Source: Syntrophales bacterium (GTDB taxonomy: Bacteria; Desulfobacterota; Syntrophia; Syntrophales; UBA2251). From it: 18,715 bases of DNA. How positions within the stretch are numbered: position 1 is the first letter of the stretch; each line of letters begins with the position of its first letter. The position numbers and the translations under genes were made by a program. The stretch covers positions 1 through 18,715 of the forward strand of contig JALNWL010000026.1 of NCBI GenBank assembly GCA_023230905.1. Reading direction: 5' to 3'. The notes under the pieces were generated by a model. That model worked only from the letters and a program-made list of their open reading frames with translations. It made no database searches and had not been told where the DNA came from. Below are positions 1-6,502 of this stretch, piece by piece.

Positions 1-2
1 CG

Positions 3-857
3 CGCTACGCCCTGCTCGACCGCAGGGTGAGCGAGGGGTGCGACGGCTGCGGGGCGTGCGCCCGGACCTGCCAGGGCGCGGCCCGCCCCGACGGGAAAGA
101 AACCTGGCGCAAGGCCGAATGCCTCGCCTGCATGAACTGCGACGACGCCTGCCCGCGGAACGCCGTCCGTTTCGGGTTCTCTCGAAAAAAACCGGTTGCC
201 TCCCTGGACCTCGGCAAACGGCGGGTGATCGGTTCCATGACGGCGGGCCTCCTGGCGGCGCCCCTGCTCCGGACGACGCCGTTGAGCCGGCCGGCCGCCG
301 CCGAACCGAAGCTCATCCGGCCGCCGGGCGCCCTCGAAGAGAAGGAATTCCTTAGGCGGTGCGTCAAGTGCGGCGAGTGCATGAAGGTCTGTCTGACAAA
401 CGGACTCCAGCCGACGCTCTTGGAAGCCGGCATTGAGGGGATCTGGTCGCCCATGCTGGTGCCCCGGATCGGGTATTGCGAATACCGCTGCACCCTCTGC
501 GGCCAGGTCTGCCCGACGGGCGCCATCCGGAGGCTCTCCCTTGCGGAGAAGGCCGAGGTCCGGATCGGCTTGGCCATGATCGACCCGGGGCGCTGCCTTC
601 CCTACGCGCACGCCCGGTCCTGCATCGTCTGCGAAGAGGTCTGCCCGACGCCGAAGAAGGCGATCTGGTTCGAAACCGCGGCGGTCAAGACCCGGGACGG
701 GCAGACGCTCCGCGTCAAACAGCCCCGCGTCGACCTCGAACTCTGCATCGGATGCGGAATCTGCGAGGCGAAATGCCCCGTCCTGGGCGAGCCGGCCATT
801 ACGGTTTCCAGTCTCGGGGAGTCCCGCTCTCAGGACCGCCGGCTCCTGCTTTCCTGA
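3..857 (+). CDS. NapH/NapG-like fused polyferredoxin (4Fe-4S protein), C-terminal part
   Basis: The reading frame is open to the left edge, so the gene starts upstream; the GTG at 27 is only an internal codon. In order the visible part has two 4Fe-4S motifs (CDGCGACARTC and CLACMNCDDACP), a hydrophobic stretch preceded by KRR (about 65-85 residues in), then four more Cys clusters (CVKCGECMKVC, CEYRCTLCGQVC, a CIVCEEVCP group, and CIGCGICEAKCPV). This order matches proteins in which a NapH/MauN-type membrane subunit (its C-terminal ferredoxin part is what we see first) is fused to a NapG/MauM-type ferredoxin. Such proteins pass electrons between the quinone pool or membrane and soluble or periplasmic partners. 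The hydrophobic KRR segment resembles a TAT-type signal or a further membrane anchor. The missing N-terminus probably holds transmembrane helices. The stop is 15 bp from the convergent ATPase stop. Family is clear; physiological partner unknown. Confidence 0.85.
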   Translation, partial: RYALLDRRVSEGCDGCGACARTCQGAARPDGKETWRKAECLACMNCDDACPRNAVRFGFSRKKPVASLDLGKRRVIGSMTAGLLAAPLLRTTPLSRPAAAEPKLIRPPGALEEKEFLRRCVKCGECMKVCLTNGLQPTLLEAGIEGIWSPMLVPRIGYCEYRCTLCGQVCPTGAIRRLSLAEKAEVRIGLAMIDPGRCLPYAHARSCIVCEEVCPTPKKAIWFETAAVKTRDGQTLRVKQPRVDLELCIGCGICEAKCPVLGEPAITVSSLGESRSQDRRLLLS

Positions 858-872
858 CCGGCCCTCTCGGAT

Positions 873-3578
873 CTACCGCCCTGCGGCCCCGGCCATCCGC
901 CTGCGGACGAACCACTTCTCCGTGCCGACCACGAGCAGGGCGACGGTCGCCACCCCGAGGATCCGCAGCCAGGAATCGAGTCCGATGGGGTGGCTGTGAA
1001 ACATCATGTTCATGGCGGGCAGGTAGGTGAACAAAAGCTGCAGAACGACCATGATCGCGACCCCGCCGAACACCCAGAGATTGGAGAAAAAGCCCACCTC
1101 GAAGACGGATTTCGTCAGGGAACGGCAGTTGAACAGGTAGAACAGTTCGACCATCACGAAGACATTGACCGCCACGGTTCGCGCCTCGGCGATCCCCACC
1201 CCGGTCCGAAGCTCCCAAGCGAAGAGCCCGAAGGACCCGAGCAAAAGCAGGATGCCCACGATGATCAGACGCCAGATAAGGACGCGGGTCAGGATCGGCT
1301 CCTTGGGGTGCCGCGGCGGCCGGACCATAATGTCCGGTTCCTTGGGTTCGAAGACCAGCATGAGCCCGAGCAGGACGGCCGTCGTCATGTTGATCCAAAG
1401 GATCTGCACGGGGAGGATGGGCAGCGTGACGCCCAGAAAGATCGCGGCCAGGATCACCAGACCTTCCCCGATGTTCGTGGGCAGCGTCCAGACGAGAAAC
1501 TTGGTCAGGTTGTCGAAGGTGCCCCGCCCTTCCTCCACCGCGGCCTCGATCGAGGCGAAATTGTCGTCGGTCAGGACCATGTCGGCCGCCTCCTTGGCGA
1601 CGTCGGTGCCGGTGACGCCCATGGCCACGCCGATGTCCGCCCGTTTCAGCGCCGGGGCATCGTTCACCCCATCCCCGGTCATGGCCACGATGTTGCCTCG
1701 GGTCTGAAGCGCCTGGACGAGACGGAGCTTCTGCTCCGGGGCGACCCGGGCGTAGACCGAAACACCTTCCACAACGTCGACCAGTTCCTCGTCGGAAATA
1801 TTCGCCAAGTCTTTGCCGGTCAGGACCTTCCCGGCATTACGCAGCCCGATCTGCCGGGCGATGGACGAGGCCGTGAGGGCGTGATCCCCGGTGATCATCT
1901 TCACGTGAATGCCGGCGCTGTGGCAGTTCCTCACCGCCTCGACCGCCTCAACCCGCGGCGGGTCGATCATCCCCTGGAGCCCCAGGAACGTCATCCCCGA
2001 AGCCACGTCCGGGTGGTCGAGGCTCCGGGCGCCCTCTGTCCGCCCTCCCCGGGCAAAGGCGAGGACGCGCAGCCCGCGGGCCGCCATCTTTTCCACAGCC
2101 CTCAAGACGGAGGCGGCGTCCAGTGCCCCGGGCGAGCCGTCGGCGGTCAGGGCCGTCCCGCACCGCTCCAGGACGGCCTCCACCGATCCCTTCAGGTACA
2201 CGACGGGCCGGCCCGCCTCCGGGGCGGCGTGGAGCGTGGCCATGTACTGGTGCTGGGACTCGAAGGGGATCGCGTCGAGGCGGGGCCATGACCCGGCGGC
2301 CTTCCCCGTGAGGCCTCCCTTGGCGGCGGCGGCCAGCAAGGCGCCTTCGGTGGGGTCGCCCTGCACCGTCCAGCGTCCGTCCTCCTCCCTCAAAAGACTG
2401 TCGTTGCAGAGCCATCCGCATCGCAGGCATTCCGTCAGGGCCGGGGGAACCGGGTTTCCCACCGGCTCGCCCCGACGCAGGATCTCACCGGCCGGCGCGT
2501 AGCCCGCGCCGGAGACCTCGAATCGTTCACCGCCCGCGAGGATCATCTGTACGGTCATCTGGTTTTCGGTGAGCGTTCCCGTCTTGTCCGAACAGATCAC
2601 GGTGGTGCTGCCCAGCGTTTCGACCGCGGGAAGCTTCCGGATGATCGCGCGGCGGCGCGCCATGCGCGCGACGCCGATGGCCAGCGTGATCGTCATGGCG
2701 GCGGGCAGTCCTTCGGGAATGGCGCCCACGGCGAGGGCGACGGCGGCCATGAACATGTCGAAGGCGGTCTGACCTTGCCAGACACCGACCCCGAAGGTCA
2801 CCGCGGCGAGGAACAGGATCACGTAAAGCAGCACCTTGCTGAACACCGCGATCTTTCGAATCAGTGGCGTCTCCAGCTCCACGGTGGAGGAGATGAGTTC
2901 GGAGATGCGTCCGACCTCCGTCCGGTCGCCGGTGGCCACCACGACGCCCACGGCTTGGCCGTAGGCCACGAGCGCCGAACTGTAGGCCATGTTGGTTCGA
3001 TCCGCGAGGACCGTCTCCTCGGGCAGGGGGGAGACGGACTTCTCCACCGGCACGGACTCCCCGGTCAGCGCCGACTCATCCACCCGGAGGTTCCGCACCG
3101 AAATCAGCCGCAGGTCCGCGGGGACCTTGTCGCCCGATTGCAATAGAACAATGTCGCCGGGGAGCAGTTCCGTCGACGGAATCCGCCGCTTTTCTCCGGA
3201 ACGGATGACGGTGGCCTCGGTCACCATGGTCCTGGCCAGGGCCTCGATCGCCTTGACGGCCTTCGCTTCCTGGAGAAAGCCGATCACGGCATTCACGATC
3301 ACGACGCCGAAGATCACCCCCGAATCGACCCACTCCCGGAGGAAGGCCGTAATTGCGGCGGCGGCCAGAAGGATGTAGATTAGGGGCTGGTGGAACTGCA
3401 GGAGGAACCGGAGGAACGGACCTTGCCCCTCTTTTGCGGTGATGACGTTGAAGCCGAACCGTTCGCGCCGGCGTTCGACGTCGGACGCCTCGATCCCTAG
3501 ATCCGGGCGGCTTTCGAAAAAGGCGAGCGCCCCCTCCGCAGGCAGGTGATGCCACGATCGTTCCGTTCTTTGTTCCAT
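873..3578 (-). CDS. P-type cation-transporting ATPase (P2 type, PMA1/PacL-like)
   Basis: This 901-residue inner-membrane pump couples ATP hydrolysis to cation export. It shows an N-terminal cation-ATPase domain, the actuator motif TGES (172-175), PEGLPA in M4 (E289), the phosphorylated aspartate in DKTGT (D331), and the hinge GDGVND (D636, D640), then six C-terminal membrane segments. There is no N-terminal heavy-metal domain. Length and motif order fit P2 ATPases. The M4 Glu and the M5 Asn/Glu pair (N702, E705) of the SERCA calcium sites are present, but M6 reads WINMTTAVLLG, with Ala (A734) where SERCA has D800. This form is common in bacterial proteins labelled calcium ATPase or PMA1, so the ion is uncertain (Ca2+, Na+ or another). 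An AAAGGA ribosome site lies 11 nt before the ATG. The gene is transcribed alone from the promoter at 3672-3700. Confidence 0.93.
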   Translation of the reverse strand: MEQRTERSWHHLPAEGALAFFESRPDLGIEASDVERRRERFGFNVITAKEGQGPFLRFLLQFHQPLIYILLAAAAITAFLREWVDSGVIFGVVIVNAVIGFLQEAKAVKAIEALARTMVTEATVIRSGEKRRIPSTELLPGDIVLLQSGDKVPADLRLISVRNLRVDESALTGESVPVEKSVSPLPEETVLADRTNMAYSSALVAYGQAVGVVVATGDRTEVGRISELISSTVELETPLIRKIAVFSKVLLYVILFLAAVTFGVGVWQGQTAFDMFMAAVALAVGAIPEGLPAAMTITLAIGVARMARRRAIIRKLPAVETLGSTTVICSDKTGTLTENQMTVQMILAGGERFEVSGAGYAPAGEILRRGEPVGNPVPPALTECLRCGWLCNDSLLREEDGRWTVQGDPTEGALLAAAAKGGLTGKAAGSWPRLDAIPFESQHQYMATLHAAPEAGRPVVYLKGSVEAVLERCGTALTADGSPGALDAASVLRAVEKMAARGLRVLAFARGGRTEGARSLDHPDVASGMTFLGLQGMIDPPRVEAVEAVRNCHSAGIHVKMITGDHALTASSIARQIGLRNAGKVLTGKDLANISDEELVDVVEGVSVYARVAPEQKLRLVQALQTRGNIVAMTGDGVNDAPALKRADIGVAMGVTGTDVAKEAADMVLTDDNFASIEAAVEEGRGTFDNLTKFLVWTLPTNIGEGLVILAAIFLGVTLPILPVQILWINMTTAVLLGLMLVFEPKEPDIMVRPPRHPKEPILTRVLIWRLIIVGILLLLGSFGLFAWELRTGVGIAEARTVAVNVFVMVELFYLFNCRSLTKSVFEVGFFSNLWVFGGVAIMVVLQLLFTYLPAMNMMFHSHPIGLDSWLRILGVATVALLVVGTEKWFVRRRMAGAAGR

Positions 3579-3618
3579 CTGTCCGTTATCCTTTACAGGG
3601 GGGGAGGTGTGAAGAATT

Positions 3619-3641
3619 CCGGGAACTGGATGTTATCCCGG
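3619..3641 (-). other. Hairpin in the ATPase mRNA leader
   Basis: A perfect 6-bp inverted repeat, CCGGGA and TCCCGG separated by 11 nt, lies between the predicted start of transcription and the ATPase start codon. It has no T-tract, so it is not a terminator. It may affect mRNA stability or be chance in GC-rich DNA. Confidence 0.3.
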
Positions 3642-3671
3642 CATCCGCGTGAGCCCTCTGCGGAGAACCGA

Positions 3672-3700
3672 ACTATAGAGAAGCGGGTCCCGGATGTCAA
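3672..3700 (-). promoter_or_regulatory. Sigma-70-type promoter of the P-type ATPase gene
   Basis: On the minus strand TTGACA (3700-3695) is followed after exactly 17 bp by TATAGT (3677-3672). That is a full consensus -35 and a 5/6 match -10. Predicted transcription start is near 3665, giving a leader of about 86 nt before the ATPase ATG. Confidence 0.75.
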
Positions 3701-3809
3701 TCGGAAATGGGGATTGGGTTGACGGGTCGACACCGAAGCCCGAAATGGGAAAAAGCCCTCGGTCCGTCGCTACCGCGTGCGCCAGCAACGGACCGATAGG
3801 CAACGGGTC

Positions 3810-3839
3810 AAAAAAAACCGGGGGCATCACGCCCCCGGT
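3810..3839 (-). terminator. Rho-independent terminator of the zraP-like gene
   Basis: Read on the minus strand, ACCGGGGGC and GCCCCCGGT form a perfect 9-bp stem with a 5-nt loop, followed directly by eight T residues. It lies 17 bp after the stop codon of the zraP-like gene and separates it from the ATPase promoter downstream. Confidence 0.93.
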
Positions 3840-3855
3840 CGACAGGAGGGTGGGC

Positions 3856-4362
3856 TTACCAGTTGCCTCTTCCGAAGCCCGGCCCGGGGCCGGCTCCGCC
3901 ACGGGGAGACCAGCCGAAACCGGCCCCCCGGCCTTTTCCGCTACCGGAGCGGAAGGCCTGCATCTTCTGCTGCTGCTCCGGTGTCAGGACCTTGAAGGCG
4001 GCGAGCCGGTGGGACGTCCGTTTGTCCGCCAACTGGTCCCTCAGGGCGCGCATCTCTTTCTGCACGGCCAGGATCTTGGCCTCGTCGGGGTTGTCCTTGA
4101 GCCAGAGAATCCGGAGTTCGTTGCGTTTGCTGAACACCTTTTCCCGGAGCGGCGTCACGTCCTTCAGGTGGACCTCCCGAAGGGCCTTGATCTTGGCGGT
4201 CTGCTCCGCGGTCAGGTTCAACTGGGAGAAGGCCCGGTCTTCGGGTCCGTTGCAGTAGGCGGCCCCCGGACCCCTTCCCCAGCCCCGGCCCCAGGCAAAT
4301 GCCGTTGTGGCCAGGAGGGTGACCAAGAGCAGGGTGGTCATGGCGATGGTTAGCTTCTTCAT
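3856..4362 (-). CDS. zraP: Spy/CpxP-family periplasmic chaperone, ZraP-like
   Basis: The 168-residue product starts MKKLTIAMTT and has a Sec signal peptide with likely cleavage after AFA (residue 23). Two LTxxQ-type repeats define the Spy/CpxP/ZraP family: LTAEQ (50-54) and LTPEQ (126-130), separated by a charged helical region. These are periplasmic holdases that buffer envelope stress. The helix around NPDEAKILAVQKEMRALRDQ and the Gly-rich tail ending in Trp recall E. coli ZraP, and the divergent zraSR-like pair supports that assignment. The tail is Gly/Arg/Pro-rich, not His-rich, and the mature N-terminus lacks the His cluster of E. coli ZraP; one Cys (C37) remains. The frame is open further upstream, but the ATG at 4362 has an AAGGAG site 9 nt before it and begins the signal peptide. 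Expression is predicted from the sigma-54 promoter at 4409-4424. Confidence 0.85.
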   Translation of the reverse strand: MKKLTIAMTTLLLVTLLATTAFAWGRGWGRGPGAAYCNGPEDRAFSQLNLTAEQTAKIKALREVHLKDVTPLREKVFSKRNELRILWLKDNPDEAKILAVQKEMRALRDQLADKRTSHRLAAFKVLTPEQQQKMQAFRSGSGKGRGAGFGWSPRGGAGPGPGFGRGNW

Positions 4363-4408
4363 GGTTCGATGCTCCTTTTCATGTTTTTTACTTTTGACTT
4401 TAGGGAAG

Positions 4409-4424
4409 AGCAAGCATCGTGCCA
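4409..4424 (-). promoter_or_regulatory. Sigma-54 (-24/-12) promoter of the zraP-like gene
   Basis: The minus strand reads TGGCACGATGCTTGCT, an exact fit to the RpoN consensus TGGCACG-N4-TTGC(A/T) with the required GG-N10-GC spacing. Predicted transcription start is near 4398, 36 nt before the ATG. Such promoters need an AAA+ activator, and one (ZraR-like) is encoded just across the divergent gap, as in E. coli zraP/zraSR. Confidence 0.9.
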
Positions 4425-4452
4425 CCAGAGGTCGGACGATGTCAACCCTACG

Positions 4453-4466
4453 ATATGAATGCATAT
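4453..4466. promoter_or_regulatory. Inverted repeat upstream of the sigma-54 promoter
   Basis: ATATG-AATG-CATAT is a perfect 5-bp inverted repeat with a 4-bp spacer, about 30 bp upstream of the -24 element. It could be a regulator-binding site, though it is closer than activator sites usually are. A second loose repeat, GTGG (4542-4545) and CCAC (4568-4571), lies about 120-145 bp upstream, a more usual distance. Neither is proven. Confidence 0.25.
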
Positions 4467-4588
4467 TACGCCCTCGCATGCCGGCCCGACCGCATGGTGG
4501 ACCCCGCGGAAGAGAAAATACTGGATCATAAGTAGCCGGTTGTGGTATCCGTCTGCTTACATTGTATCCACACCCTTATGAGGAGGCC

Positions 4589-6370
4589 GTGAGCAAGGAA
4601 AAGAACTCCGGATTCTGGCTGAATCTTTCCCCCTGGATCATCCTCGGGGCACTCGTGATTCTCCTGCCCATCTTTGCCTTCATGACGCTGGACGCGATCA
4701 ACACGCAGAAGGCGCACACGACGCGGCTCCTCGTCGACAAGGGGGCGGCCCTGATCCGCGCCTTCGAGGCCGGCACCCGGACGGGCATGGGGATGCGCTG
4801 GGGGTTCTTCGAGCTCCAGAAGCTGCTCATCGAAACGGCCCAGCAGGTCGACATCGACCACCTCATTGTGACGAACGCGGACGGGCGCATCCTGGCGTGC
4901 AGCGATCCGTCGCTGATCGGAGAAACGTACGGCCTGGACCTGGACCTCGCGCGTGGTGCAACGCTGACGGCCGAACAGTGGCGCCAGGTGCCGCACCCCG
5001 AGGGGGCGGACACCTTCGAAGTCTATCGCCGTTTCGCCCCCATACCCGGCACGCCCCCGCCTCTCGGGAACGGCCTTTTCTCCGTCCGTCCGCCGTTTCC
5101 CCCACCGCCGGACCGTCAACCGCCCGACAGGGCCGTTTCCCCATCGCAACCCGCCCAGGACCCGGCCGGCCGGGACCTGATCATCTTCGTGGGCCTGGAC
5201 ATGAGTCCCATCGAGGCCGCCCGCCGCGAGGATGCCTGGCACACCGCGCTCATGGCCATCATCCTTCTCCTCATCGGTTTCGCGGGGATCGTTTCCTTGA
5301 TGCTGGCCCAGGGGTTCCGGACGACTCGGGCTTCTCTCAGCCGGGTTCAGGCCTTTTCCGATCACCTCGTCACCCATATGCCGATGGGGCTCGTCGCCAT
5401 CGACGCACAGGGTCTGATCACCGCCTTCAACACAACGGCGGCGGCGATCCTGGAGCGGGAGGTTCCCGCCGTCCTCGGGCGGCCGGCGGCGGAGATTCTT
5501 CCTTCCGCCTGCCTGGATATTTTCGACCGGATGCGGGAAGACCGGCGTATCCTGACGCGGGAGATCGACTGCCCCGTCGGCAACGATCGGATCGCGCCCC
5601 TCGAGTGCGTCGCCACGGTCCTCCTCGACGAGGCGGGAGGCGCTGCGGGGAAGATTGCCCTCTTCCGCGACATGACGGAGCTCCGCCGCCTGAAGCAGGA
5701 GGTCGCCCGGAGCCAGCGCCTGGCCTCAGTGGGGAGCCTGGCCGCCGGCGTCGCCCATGAGATCCGTAATCCCTTGAGTTCGTTGAAGGGTTTCGCCACG
5801 TATTTCCGCGACCGGCACGGCGCCGATCCGGAAGATGGAAAGATCGCCACCATCATGATCCAGGAGGCGGAGCGGCTCAATCGGGTGATCGGGCAGCTTC
5901 TGGAATTCGCCCGCCCGCCCCAGCTCGACAGGACGCCCACGGACCTGGCCGCCCTCGTCCGCCAGGCCCTGGACCTCGTCGCGGAGCGGGCCCGTGCCTC
6001 CGGTGTCGCCCTCCGGACGGAACCGGCCGATCTGCCGGAAATCCGCGTGGACGGAGACCGGCTGAAGCAGGTCCTCCTGAACCTCTTTCTAAACGCCTTG
6101 GCGGCGATGGAGGGCGGCGGGACGCTGTCCGTCACGCTCGCACGCGACGGGGAGCGCGTCCGGATCACCGTTGCGGATACGGGCGCGGGCATCAAAAAAG
6201 AGGACATGGGGCGCGTCTTCGACCCCTATTACACGACCAAACCCTCGGGCACGGGGCTGGGACTCGCCATCGCCCACAAGATCGTCGAGGCCCACGGCGG
6301 CGAGATCCGCCTCGCGAGCGAGCCCGGACGGGGGACGACGGTCACGGTGACCCTGCCGGCCGGAACCTGA
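4589..6370 (+). CDS. zraS: Membrane sensor histidine kinase, ZraS-like
   Basis: A 593-residue inner-membrane kinase, taking the GTG at 4589. It has TM1 (about 14-34), a periplasmic sensor region, a Pro-rich stretch (about 150-193), TM2 (about 221-240), a PAS-like domain (about 253-370), a HisKA domain with phospho-acceptor H390 in AGVAHEIRNPLSS, and a catalytic ATPase domain with N-box (NLFLNAL, near 498), G1 (DTGAGI) and G2 (GTGLGLAI). The dimerisation and catalytic parts resemble E. coli ZraS, which senses envelope or metal stress and phosphorylates ZraR. The start is uncertain: an AGGAGG sits only 2 nt before this GTG, and a TTG at 4562 would add 9 residues but has no ribosome site. The cognate regulator follows after 132 bp. 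I saw no clear promoter in the divergent gap on this strand. Confidence 0.9.
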   Translation: MSKEKNSGFWLNLSPWIILGALVILLPIFAFMTLDAINTQKAHTTRLLVDKGAALIRAFEAGTRTGMGMRWGFFELQKLLIETAQQVDIDHLIVTNADGRILACSDPSLIGETYGLDLDLARGATLTAEQWRQVPHPEGADTFEVYRRFAPIPGTPPPLGNGLFSVRPPFPPPPDRQPPDRAVSPSQPAQDPAGRDLIIFVGLDMSPIEAARREDAWHTALMAIILLLIGFAGIVSLMLAQGFRTTRASLSRVQAFSDHLVTHMPMGLVAIDAQGLITAFNTTAAAILEREVPAVLGRPAAEILPSACLDIFDRMREDRRILTREIDCPVGNDRIAPLECVATVLLDEAGGAAGKIALFRDMTELRRLKQEVARSQRLASVGSLAAGVAHEIRNPLSSLKGFATYFRDRHGADPEDGKIATIMIQEAERLNRVIGQLLEFARPPQLDRTPTDLAALVRQALDLVAERARASGVALRTEPADLPEIRVDGDRLKQVLLNLFLNALAAMEGGGTLSVTLARDGERVRITVADTGAGIKKEDMGRVFDPYYTTKPSGTGLGLAIAHKIVEAHGGEIRLASEPGRGTTVTVTLPAGT

Positions 6371-6502
6371 CGCCCCGAGGACCCGCATCGATCCGTGCAG
6401 CGGGAACCGGACCCGAAACCGCGCCACGCGGGCCTTGCTGACGACGCAGGAAATCCTCATGCCCCGGCGGCGCCGCCATGGCAATAATATAAGGGAGAAA
6501 AA

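Noticed and set aside
990..2291. Long open frame opposite the P-type ATPase
   Set aside because: Antisense shadow from GC-rich codon bias; low-complexity Arg/Asp/Gly/His composition and no recognisable domain, while the other strand has full ATPase motifs.
4363..4479. N-terminal extension of the zraP-like protein by 39 residues
   Set aside because: It would bury the signal peptide and place coding sequence over the sigma-54 promoter; the ATG at 4362 has a good ribosome site.
4542..4557. Sigma-54-like element facing the kinase gene (TGGTATCCGTCTGCTT)
   Set aside because: Spacing between GG and GC is 9 rather than 10 bp and the flanking consensus is poor.
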